The position numbers and the translations under genes are program-made. The notes beneath the pieces were generated by a model. That model was not told the DNA's origin. It made no database searches and saw only the letters and a program-made list of their open reading frames with translations. A DNA stretch of 64,000 bases. It comes from Pediococcus acidilactici (lineage in GTDB: Bacteria; Bacillota; Bacilli; Lactobacillales; Lactobacillaceae). This document shows, one piece after another, positions 57,335-64,000 of this stretch (positions are counted from its first letter, which is position 1; the number at the start of each line of letters is the position of its first letter). The stretch is from NCBI GenBank assembly GCA_024970065.1, contig CP103908.1, positions 1,302,001 through 1,366,000 of the forward strand, written 5' to 3'.

Positions 57335-58759
57335 ATGAGTTCATTCATAAAAAAATTTATTCATAAAGAAGATCCTTCCCAATACGAGGATAAGGACGCC
57401 AACTTGGTGCGCACGTTGACCGTCAAAGATTTCCTTTCGTTAGGGGTGGGAACCATTGTTTCAACCACTATTTTCACACTTCCAGGAGTTGTTGCCGCTG
57501 AGCATGCGGGCCCTGCGGTGGTCCTATCATTTCTTGCCGCGGCGGTCGTTGCCGGTTTAGTCGCCTTCGCCTACGCAGAAATGGCTTCGGCAATGCCCTT
57601 TGCTGGATCTGCGTATTCTTGGATCAACGTAATTTTTGGGGAAGGTTTTGGTTGGATTGCCGGTTGGGCACTTTTAGCCGAATATTTCATTGCGGTCGCT
57701 TTCGTGGCTTCTGGACTTTCCGCCAACTTTCGGGGACTGATTTCTACGGTAGGCTTAAAATTGCCCGCTGCTTTGGCAAATCCGTTTGGTACCGATGGGG
57801 GCATTATTGACATTGTCGCTTTAATTGTGATTTTGCTCGTCGCCATTCTATTGGCCTGTGGAACTTCGGAAGCCGCTCGGATTGAAAATGCCTTAGTAGT
57901 TTTAAAGGTTCTGGCAATTATTTTGTTTATTATCGTGGGGATTACTTCGGTTCACTTATCTAACTACGTGCCCTTTATTCCCCATCCGCGAGTATTGCCT
58001 GATGGTAGCCACTTTGGCGGTTGGAGTGGCATTTACGCCGGGGTTTCAATGATTTTCTTATCATACATCGGTTTTGATTCAATTGCTGCCAATGCTGGCG
58101 AAGCTAAGGATCCCCAAAAAACGATGCCCCGTGGAATTTTGGGCTCCCTAGCAATTGCGGTGACCCTCTTCGTAGCGGTCGCCCTTGTACTAGTGGGAAT
58201 GTTCCATTACTCTAACTACGCTAATAATGCGGAACCAGTCGGCTGGGCACTGCGAACGGCTGGACACCCCGCAGTGGCTAGCTTAGTGCAAGCCATCGCG
58301 GTAATCGGGATGTTCACCGCCCTAATTGGAATGATGATGGCCGGTTCGCGATTACTGTATTCATTTGGCCGAGATGGCATGCTACCAAAGTGGCTTGGTA
58401 AACTCAATCGCCATCAATTGCCTAACCAAGCTTTACTATTTTTGACGGTAACCGGAATCATTATCGGTTCCCTATTCCCGTTCGCCTTTTTAGCGCAGCT
58501 AATTTCGGCGGGGACGCTGATTGCCTTCATGTTCGTTACGTTAGGAATTTACGCCTTACGCCCCCGGGAGGGAAAAGACATTGCGGTACCAAGCTTTAAA
58601 ATGCCTTTCTACCCAGTTTTACCAGCGTTAGCCTTTTTAGGAACGTTAGCAGTATTCTGGGGACTGGATTACCAAGCTAAGTTATACTCGTTGATCTGGT
58701 TTGCAATTGGCTTGGTAGTATACCTAGCGTATGGGGCAAGGAATTCAAGGATCAAGTAA
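57335..58759 (+). CDS. APC family amino-acid permease
   Basis: 474 residues with about 12 transmembrane helices, amino acid-polyamine-organocation family, YfnA/CAT type. The first helix carries the substrate signature GVGTIVSTTIFTLPG, where the canonical GxG-I-G-x-G-I-F is changed to VSTTIF. FAYAEMASAMPFAGSAYSW is helix 2-3, and SYIGFDSIAANAGEAKDPQ is the conserved cationic-type loop. Substrate not readable. ATG has GAGGGGG. Ends at a shared terminator. Confidence 0.93.
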   Translation: MSSFIKKFIHKEDPSQYEDKDANLVRTLTVKDFLSLGVGTIVSTTIFTLPGVVAAEHAGPAVVLSFLAAAVVAGLVAFAYAEMASAMPFAGSAYSWINVIFGEGFGWIAGWALLAEYFIAVAFVASGLSANFRGLISTVGLKLPAALANPFGTDGGIIDIVALIVILLVAILLACGTSEAARIENALVVLKVLAIILFIIVGITSVHLSNYVPFIPHPRVLPDGSHFGGWSGIYAGVSMIFLSYIGFDSIAANAGEAKDPQKTMPRGILGSLAIAVTLFVAVALVLVGMFHYSNYANNAEPVGWALRTAGHPAVASLVQAIAVIGMFTALIGMMMAGSRLLYSFGRDGMLPKWLGKLNRHQLPNQALLFLTVTGIIIGSLFPFAFLAQLISAGTLIAFMFVTLGIYALRPREGKDIAVPSFKMPFYPVLPALAFLGTLAVFWGLDYQAKLYSLIWFAIGLVVYLAYGARNSRIK

Positions 58760-58895
58760 AGCAACCGGAGCAACTGGACAATCTCTGAAGATCAACAAAA
58801 TTCGTGGTTTAACCGCAGATTATACGATCGAAGCTCAAGTTGGGTTAGCTCCTTTCAAAGACCTATATAATCAAAAATCCCTTCTAAGTTTATGA
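58731..58895 (+). pseudogene. Possible gene remnant after the APC permease
   Basis: A 54-codon open frame in a different frame from the permease, overlapping its last nine codons and ending at TGA 58893-58895 inside the terminator stem. The peptide includes GATGQSLKINKIRG and TIEAQVGLAPFKDL, which faintly recall the TTGQSLRxEAIxI core of ChW-type surface repeats. No ribosome binding site. It may be a decayed fragment of a surface protein or chance. Confidence 0.25.
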
Positions 58896-58930
58896 GTCCT
58901 ACACGGCTCGAAACTTAGAAGGGATTTTTT
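58873..58930. terminator. Bidirectional terminator between APC permease and DUF975 gene
   Basis: AAAAATCCCTTCTAAGTTT pairs with AAACTTAGAAGGGATTTTT, about 19 bp, with T runs on both strands. Confidence 0.9.
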
Positions 58931-58973
58931 ATTTAATTCATTTTAACTTAACTAACGCCGTCCGTTGTTAAAA

Positions 58974-59738
58974 TTAGGCAAAAATTTCTGGCACCGCCTG
59001 TTTACCACGCTTTTTAACTAAGTCGTCGTAAAACGCCGCGTAGACCCCGTTACGGTATGGGATGTACCATAGGAAGCCAATTCCGAAAGTGATCACGCTT
59101 AAAATGTACCAACCAATTAGTGATAATTGGAGAAGGAAAAATTGGGCTTTGTACCCATCCATTAAGCGCCGACTAAACGTAATAAAGGTGACAAATTCAA
59201 ATTGGTCCGTCAACTGTCGTTCTTGAGCATCCTTATACAACAAATACGATTGTGAATAGGAGTAAAACTTAATGATTGCGGGAATTACCAATAGAATCGA
59301 CCACAACGTTAAGAAGATAAACTCGAATAAAAAGATGGCTAACGTTGACGTAAAGTACTTCCGACTAAACGTTTGGAATGGTGTGCCCCATGAAGGCACT
59401 CGCATACGATTACGTAGCCAATCTAGCGTACCGTACTGGATCCCTACCGTAAAGAATGTCGCAATCGCTATCGAGAGAAAATCGCGGGCCATCCCCGATC
59501 CTGAATATGCGGAGTTAACGCTTGCGGCCTGATCGTAATTAGTAGCCTGGTGCAACGTTGCTGGATCAGTTTGGGTAAACACCACTAACGCAATTCCAAC
59601 CACCGTCATCACCAAAAAACTAGTGAAGGCCGCGCTCAAAATCGGCAAGATGTTGGCTTTAATGGCCGCCATCCAATTTCCCCGATACGTTTCCAAGGTC
59701 CGTTTTTTTAGTGCTTTAATACTTATCGAATCATTCAT
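58974..59738 (-). CDS. DUF975 family membrane protein
   Basis: 254 residues, about five to six transmembrane helices (including TSFLVMTVVGIALVVF and FLFEFIFLTLWSILLVIPAI). The start IKALKKRTLETYRGNWMAAI and the central YSYSQSYLLYKDA are typical of DUF975 (YciC-like). Function unknown. Eight bases after an ABC permease gene, last of the gntR operon; it may assist or respond to that exporter. Confidence 0.88.
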   Translation of the reverse strand: MNDSISIKALKKRTLETYRGNWMAAIKANILPILSAAFTSFLVMTVVGIALVVFTQTDPATLHQATNYDQAASVNSAYSGSGMARDFLSIAIATFFTVGIQYGTLDWLRNRMRVPSWGTPFQTFSRKYFTSTLAIFLFEFIFLTLWSILLVIPAIIKFYSYSQSYLLYKDAQERQLTDQFEFVTFITFSRRLMDGYKAQFFLLQLSLIGWYILSVITFGIGFLWYIPYRNGVYAAFYDDLVKKRGKQAVPEIFA

Positions 59739-59745
59739 TAAAAGG

Positions 59746-60534
59746 CTATTCTCCTCGCTTCAGTCTTAAACGCACGTTTAACCACCTTGAGATTGCTAAA
59801 CATGCTACCAATAATATTAACATAATTACGGTAGGAATTATCGGGTTAAGATGGCCCATGGTTCCGGTATCCCCCAGGATAAATCTAATCAAATCATCGA
59901 TTCTTTCCCACGTGATAACCTTCTCACTAATCATTCGCCCAATAATTGTAAAAATCAAGATTAACGCTAACGGAATTCCGACCACGATCACCCGTTGCTG
60001 CCGGCGTTTAAGCAACGCAAAGAGGGCACCTAACATCATTCCTCCTGCAGCAACCAGTAATAAGAACACCAGGTTAGTTAAAATCATTGAAAGCACGTTA
60101 AGAACGCCGTTTTTATAGAAATGGCCGTAAAAGGCCCAGTAAAGAGAAGTGTTTTTGTTTTGGTCCCCCATTAGAGAAAGTGCGTTAACTATTAATCCAT
60201 AAATAATTGCCACAACCGTCAAAGCTAGTAGTGAAATCAATTTAGCGATCCATCCCGTACGTCGGGAAACCCCGTTTTGAATTAAAAAGGCAAACCGTTC
60301 GTACGTTAGAAAACCACAGTAAAATATTAAGACTACGTTAACAAAAATTGCCCCAAACGATATTGTGTTTAACTGGGCTTCGATCACGTTGAGGGTTCCC
60401 GAAAATCCCTTACCAATTAGGTTAATAAGCGCTGGGACTCCCAAGATTAACCCAATAATCCACGCGTACGCGATTAAAATCAGGCGTAAATAATTGCTTA
60501 AATCGTACTTAACTACCGCCGCAATTTTATTCAT
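59746..60534 (-). CDS. ABC transporter permease of the YtrABC-like operon
   Basis: 262 residues, about six transmembrane helices (for example LILIAYAWIIGLILGVPALI and VFLLLVAAGGMMLGALFALL), no ATPase motifs. Overlaps the ATPase gene by eight bases, so coupled. Substrate unknown; related GntR-ABC units in Bacillus respond to wall-active compounds. Confidence 0.85.
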   Translation of the reverse strand: MNKIAAVVKYDLSNYLRLILIAYAWIIGLILGVPALINLIGKGFSGTLNVIEAQLNTISFGAIFVNVVLIFYCGFLTYERFAFLIQNGVSRRTGWIAKLISLLALTVVAIIYGLIVNALSLMGDQNKNTSLYWAFYGHFYKNGVLNVLSMILTNLVFLLLVAAGGMMLGALFALLKRRQQRVIVVGIPLALILIFTIIGRMISEKVITWERIDDLIRFILGDTGTMGHLNPIIPTVIMLILLVACLAISRWLNVRLRLKRGE

Positions 60535-61393
60535 GAGTTTCTCCCCCGTTTGTCAAATTAATAAAAAGCGTCTGCAAATCCATCGGGTCAATATTAATTT
60601 CGTCTGGAATTGGTCGGTCATTTAACGGTCCATATACGTAATTCGCCTTAATCCGAGCTAGGCGGTCGCTGCCGATCACGTTCAAGCCCTCAGTATACTG
60701 ATCAACTGCCTGAGCAGGTCCGCTGATGGTATAAGCATTTGCTAAGACCGCCTCGGTTTCATCATCAACCACTACCCGACCTTGATCAATGACCATGACG
60801 TGTTCGATCAGGTTGGCAAATTCTTCGATCAGGTGGGTTGCAATTACAAAGGTCCGGGGCTTTTCTGCGTAACTTTCTACTAGCGCATTATAAAAAATTT
60901 CCCGGTGGTTAGCATCCAGCCCTAAAACTGGTTCATCTAAAAAAACGTATTCCGCTGGAACGGATAACGCGACGATTAGTTTAGTGATTGTGCGATATCC
61001 TGTAGAAAGATGGTGGAAAAGCATGGACTCTTTTAGCCCAAATTGTTTGCTTAACGAATGGGCCAACTCGCTATTAAAGTTGCCGTAAAAACTAGCGGTC
61101 CATTTAAAAATATCCTTAACCCGGACGTTTTTGGGATACAAATCAACTTCACTCATTAAAAATAATTTTCCAAGCTGCCGATCGTTATCGCCAATCAGTT
61201 CGTTATCTAACTTAATTTCGCCTTCATCAGGTCGAATGCGGTTCACCAGCAAATTCAATAAGGTACTCTTACCAGCTCCGTTGCGACCTAGCAAACCGTA
61301 AATTTTATTCGGCTCTAAAGTTAGCCCAATGCCGTTTAAAACTAAATGATGGTCAAAAGTTTTCGTTACTTGCCTTACTTCGATACCCTTCAT
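60527..61393 (-). CDS. ABC transporter ATP-binding protein of the YtrABC-like operon
   Basis: 288 residues. Walker A GRNGAGKST, Q loop LMSEVDLYP, a degenerate signature LSTGYRTITKL instead of LSGGQ, Walker B VFLDEPVLGLD and H loop IATHLIEE. The weak signature is usual for YtrB-like ATPases. The extra C-terminal 70 residues form a regulatory tail. Its ATG overlaps the gntR stop (ATGA). Confidence 0.92.
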   Translation of the reverse strand: MKGIEVRQVTKTFDHHLVLNGIGLTLEPNKIYGLLGRNGAGKSTLLNLLVNRIRPDEGEIKLDNELIGDNDRQLGKLFLMSEVDLYPKNVRVKDIFKWTASFYGNFNSELAHSLSKQFGLKESMLFHHLSTGYRTITKLIVALSVPAEYVFLDEPVLGLDANHREIFYNALVESYAEKPRTFVIATHLIEEFANLIEHVMVIDQGRVVVDDETEAVLANAYTISGPAQAVDQYTEGLNVIGSDRLARIKANYVYGPLNDRPIPDEINIDPMDLQTLFINLTNGGETHE

Positions 61394-61761
61394 AACGATT
61401 GATACCCCTGTTCAATTAATTTTTTTAATTCCGTTTCGGTAATGTTTAAACGAATTGCTTCCTTAACAACGCCCACAACGTACTTTTGGTAAAAATTTTG
61501 TTGGCGGTCTAAGGTAATCTGTTTGCTCGCCCCATGAACCACAAACATTCCGACTCCCCGGTGTTTTTCTAAGAGGTTCCGGGCCACCAGCTGGTTCATC
61601 CCCTTTAAAACCGTTGCCGGATTAATATGAAATTCTTTGGATATTTCCGTTGTGGAGGGGATTTGTTCTCCTTCTTTAAACCCGCCCGTGAAAATTGCAT
61701 CCTCAATTTGTTGAGCGACTTGGAGATAGATTGGCTCACTGCTATTAAAGTTAAAATGCAT
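61390..61761 (-). CDS. GntR family (YtrA subfamily) transcriptional regulator
   Basis: About 123 residues from ATG 61761, with AAGGTGG upstream; TTG at 61776 is too close to it. N-terminal winged helix (PIYLQVAQQIEDAIFTGGFKE..PSTTEISKEFHINPATVLKG) and a short C-terminal dimerisation part, as in YtrA. First gene of the operon, so probably an autorepressor relieved by an envelope or antibiotic signal. Confidence 0.9.
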   Translation of the reverse strand: MHFNFNSSEPIYLQVAQQIEDAIFTGGFKEGEQIPSTTEISKEFHINPATVLKGMNQLVARNLLEKHRGVGMFVVHGASKQITLDRQQNFYQKYVVGVVKEAIRLNITETELKKLIEQGYQSL

Positions 61762-61795
61762 AAAATCCACCTTCAAATTCTATTATTTTTCAACC

Positions 61796-61813
61796 TAATT
61801 ACTCACGTAACTA
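61796..61813. promoter_or_regulatory. Candidate GntR operator
   Basis: TAATTAC-TCAC-GTAACTA is a 7-4-7 inverted repeat with one mismatch, 35 bases upstream of the gntR start. Palindromes of this type upstream of YtrA-like genes are usual binding sites. No consensus was compared. Confidence 0.4.
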
Positions 61814-61864
61814 ACTATATGGGTTCTGCGGGCAAAAGTCAATCGTTGCCCGCCTGCTAAGCAA

Positions 61865-62071
61865 TTAATTATTTTGCTCCGCTTCTCGCAAAAAAGCGTG
61901 GTCAAAAATCGGGTAGTTTACGAACACTAACTTAAAATTGGCCATTATGCTTGAATCTGGCATAATGACCAATTTAGGGTTAGGGACATAAACTGACGTT
62001 TGACCCACGTTTTGACTCTCCAAAGTCGGCACGCCAAAATATTTTTTCCAACCGTTTTCTTTGACTTTCAC
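61865..62071 (-). CDS. Doubtful small hypothetical ORF
   Basis: 68 codons starting at GTG 62071, no ribosome binding site and no recognised family. A 16-bp inverted repeat (61935-61975) lies inside it, which would put palindromic structure in the middle of a coding region. It is either a remnant or not a gene. Listed because it is the only open frame in 322 bases. Confidence 0.22.
   Translation of the reverse strand: MKVKENGWKKYFGVPTLESQNVGQTSVYVPNPKLVIMPDSSIMANFKLVFVNYPIFDHAFLREAEQNN
61935..61975 (-). terminator. Large hairpin after metQ, possible terminator
   Basis: AAATTGGCCATTATGC (61935-61950) pairs with GCATAATGACCAATTT (61960-61975) with one G-U-type mismatch and a 9-base loop. On the minus strand the 3' arm runs into AATTTTAAG, only a weak T tract. 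Most simply it ends the metNIQ transcript. Confidence 0.55.
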
Positions 62072-62098
62072 AATATTTTTTAATAGCAGTTACCTTAC

Positions 62099-62914
62099 CT
62101 AATCAACCGGAGCAACGGCGCCCTTAAAGTGTTGCTTGATCCATTTTTGCGTTGACTTAGATTTCAGTTCCTTCATCAATTTCTTAATAGCGGGGCGGTT
62201 CTTTTCATCCGGTCGGATAGCGACAATGTTGCTGTAAGGGGAAGCTGACGTTTCCGTTGCGATAGCGTCTTTTTGCGGATTCAAATGTGCTTGCACCGCG
62301 TAATTAGAATTAATCACTTCCGCGCTCCCCTGCTTATTTTTAAGCAATTGGGGCATAATTTTAGGCTCGTAGCCTGTTTTAAATTGTAGATGCTTAGGAT
62401 TCTTAGCAATATCGCTAAACTTCGCCTTAGTGAGGTCGGTACCCTTTTTCAAGGTGATTAATCCGGCATCCCGAAAAATCTGGAGCACCCGACCATAATC
62501 GGAAACGTTATTGCTAACTAAAATCTTCGCATTTTTGGGTAAATTTTTTAATGAATCATATTTTTTAGAATAAACTGCGATCGGTTCTAAATGGACCGCA
62601 CCCGCACTAACCAAGTGTCCATGGTTTTTTTCGTTCCATTCCTTCAAGAATGGTCCGTGTTGGAAATAATTAGCATCGATATTCCCACTTGCCAATGCTT
62701 TATTAGGCAAAACGTAATCTTGGAAGGTTTTAATATCTAGTTCAACCCCCTCCTTTTTGAGGGCTGGTTGGATATGTTTTAAAATTTCCGTATGGGGCAC
62801 TGCCGACGCCCCAATCGTAATTTTTTGCGTATCCGTAGATTTCTTCCCGCAACTCGCTAAGAATAGGAGTGCCACCAAGATACTGACTCCGTAAAATAAT
62901 TTGTTTCTTTTCAT
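62099..62914 (-). CDS. metQ: Methionine ABC transporter substrate-binding lipoprotein (NlpA family)
   Basis: 271 residues. Lipoprotein signal with lipobox LASC (Cys22). The NlpA/MetQ fold is shown by GASAVPHTEILKHIQP, NYFQHGPFLKEWN and the late INSNYAVQAHLNPQKDA. Binds methionine outside the membrane and delivers it to MetI. Twelve bases after metI. Other NlpA members bind other ligands, but with metN carrying a NIL domain methionine is the likely one. Confidence 0.94.
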   Translation of the reverse strand: MKRNKLFYGVSILVALLFLASCGKKSTDTQKITIGASAVPHTEILKHIQPALKKEGVELDIKTFQDYVLPNKALASGNIDANYFQHGPFLKEWNEKNHGHLVSAGAVHLEPIAVYSKKYDSLKNLPKNAKILVSNNVSDYGRVLQIFRDAGLITLKKGTDLTKAKFSDIAKNPKHLQFKTGYEPKIMPQLLKNKQGSAEVINSNYAVQAHLNPQKDAIATETSASPYSNIVAIRPDEKNRPAIKKLMKELKSKSTQKWIKQHFKGAVAPVD

Positions 62915-62925
62915 TTAACCACTCC

Positions 62926-63609
62926 CTAAACTAACCGTTTATCAATTTTCTTAACCAACCAATCACCAGTCCACTGTAAGGCAAAGACGAATAGTACGAT
63001 TAAAACCGTGGCCACTAGGATAATAGCTCCGTTGTACTGCAGAAAGCCATTATTATAAGCTAAAGCCCCTAGCCCGCCGGCACCGATTGCTCCAGCCATG
63101 GCAGTGTAACCCACCAACGAAATCGCGGTAACCGTGAGACCTGAGACTAACGCCGGCATGCTTTCTGGTAATAAAACTTTGAAAATAATGGTCGATTTTT
63201 TTGCTCCCATAGCGGCGGCCGCCTCTAACACTCCGGAATCAATCTCCCGAAACGCCATTTCGACTAACCGACCAAAAAACGGAGCGGCGGCCAAAATTAA
63301 CGAAGGTAACGCCGCGGTCGGCCCCACAATGGTGTGTACCAACACGTTGGTCACCGGGATTAAAATTACAATTAAGATGATGTACGGAATCGACCGAAAT
63401 ACGTTTACTAAGAAGGAAACTAGCCAATTAATTAGCCGGATTCCCCAATTTTTGCTATCCCGCGTTTCAAAAAGCAGTAACCCGATCAATAACCCTAAGA
63501 CAGCGGTGAAAACAACCGCCACTAGCGTCACCCAAATTGTCTCCCAAGTTGCTTGGCCCATTTCATTCCAATCCACGGTACTAAAGTCTAAGATACTACT
63601 GTTCATCAC
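62926..63609 (-). CDS. metI: Methionine ABC transporter permease
   Basis: 227 residues, about five transmembrane helices. The EAA loop is EAAAAMGAKKSTIIFKVLLPE, the MetI type, and FRSIPYIILIVILIPVTNVLV is characteristic. ATG at 63609 or 63606 (MMNSS). Overlaps metN by 14 bases, so translation is coupled. Confidence 0.95.
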   Translation of the reverse strand: MMNSSILDFSTVDWNEMGQATWETIWVTLVAVVFTAVLGLLIGLLLFETRDSKNWGIRLINWLVSFLVNVFRSIPYIILIVILIPVTNVLVHTIVGPTAALPSLILAAAPFFGRLVEMAFREIDSGVLEAAAAMGAKKSTIIFKVLLPESMPALVSGLTVTAISLVGYTAMAGAIGAGGLGALAYNNGFLQYNGAIILVATVLIVLFVFALQWTGDWLVKKIDKRLV

Positions 63610-64000
63610 TAACTACCTCCGTTTCCACCCTTAATTTGCGTAGAAAACTTACCGCGCCATCCAATTGGTTTTGGGGTCCGGTTAATTGGACGTACAAGCT
63701 TCCAATTGACCCCTCTTGAGTTTGTTTAATGTTTCCGGCAATGATGTTTAAAGCCACCTCGGGAAACTCGTGCACCATCTCTGAAACGATTGGCAACTTA
63801 GCTTGATCGCCATGGAAAGTTAACCGAACCACCCGACCATTTGGATTTTGATCCACTAATTCATCTAAAATTAATTCCGTGTCTTGTGGTGTGGGGTCAG
63901 TTTCTGCCGTAATGAAGCGTTTAGTTAGTGCCTGTTGAGGATGCTTAAAGACGTCTAAAACTGCGCCACTTTCGATAATCTTTCCCCCGTCTAAAACGGC
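63596..64000 (-). CDS. metN: Methionine ABC transporter ATP-binding protein, C-terminal part
   Basis: Only the last 135 codons are inside the window; the N-terminus and any SAM-responsive leader lie beyond the right edge. The visible part starts AVLDGGKIIESGAVLDVF, the end of an ABC ATPase, followed by a NIL domain of about 75 residues (VRLTFHGDQAKLPIVSEM), which senses methionine and inhibits transport in MetN proteins. The order metN-metI-metQ is standard. Confidence 0.93.
   Translation of the reverse strand, partial: AVLDGGKIIESGAVLDVFKHPQQALTKRFITAETDPTPQDTELILDELVDQNPNGRVVRLTFHGDQAKLPIVSEMVHEFPEVALNIIAGNIKQTQEGSIGSLYVQLTGPQNQLDGAVSFLRKLRVETEVVSDEQ

Noticed and set aside
63857..64000. 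Considered a SAM riboswitch for metNIQ
   Set aside because: The metN start and its leader lie outside the window, so it cannot be judged.

Overview
The window is a stretch of bacterial chromosome from a low-to-middle G+C Firmicute of the family Lactobacillaceae. The evidence is gene content and order (ymfF-ymfH-ymfI-rodZ-pgsA-cinA-recA-rny-mutS-mutL-ruvAB-queA-tgt-yajC), T-box leaders in front of aminoacyl-tRNA synthetases, strong AGGAGG ribosome binding sites, a GAF-type methionine sulfoxide reductase and a D-alanine ligase of the D-lactate type. Two absences suggest a coccoid member such as Pediococcus: radC runs straight into mreC with no mreB, and mreD is followed directly by an amino-acid transporter with no minCD. 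The genus is an inference from these absences; no marker gene was compared.

Layout. 1-3.3 kb: a partial glutamate racemase and phosphoenolpyruvate synthase behind a catabolite-responsive element. 3.6-7.6 kb: thioredoxin, MutS2, a DUF1292 protein, RuvX and IreB. 7.8-12.1 kb: alaS with a T-box leader, then a DEAD-box helicase. 12.4-16.1 kb: NrnA, DNA polymerase IV and glucose-6-phosphate dehydrogenase. 16.3-28.4 kb: yajC, tgt, queA, ruvB, ruvA, mutL, mutS, rny and SOS-controlled recA. 28.4-34.6 kb: cinA, pgsA, rodZ, the EF-P-associated reductase and two M16 peptidase-like proteins. 34.7-38.9 kb: cardiolipin synthase and a polar amino-acid ABC transporter behind a tandem T-box. 38.9-45.5 kb: mreD, mreC, radC, folC and valS with its own T-box. 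45.5-50.5 kb: thiol peroxidase, thiI, a cysteine desulfurase and ezrA.

From 50.6 to 54.3 kb the genes are on the plus strand: methionine-R-sulfoxide reductase, rpsD, rarA, a 6S RNA, a small membrane protein and a universal stress protein. From 54.4 kb to the end most are on the minus strand: a divergent 3-methyladenine glycosylase, ddl, DUF2785, an APC permease (plus strand), a GntR-ABC-DUF975 operon and the methionine transporter metNIQ, whose ATPase runs off the right edge.

Functionally this is a housekeeping block. Genome maintenance dominates (mutS, mutL, mutS2, ruvA, ruvB, ruvX, recA, dinB, rarA, tag, radC), followed by translation and tRNA modification, envelope growth and nutrient uptake. 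I see no prophage, insertion sequence, CRISPR array, tRNA or rRNA gene, and no clearly new multi-gene system. The observations most worth following up are a tandem T-box whose second unit seems to lack Stem I, the missing mreB and minCD, a Tag homologue altered in its base pocket, a terminator whose 3' arm is the next gene's Shine-Dalgarno, and two unexplained intergenic segments near 58.8 and 61.9 kb.
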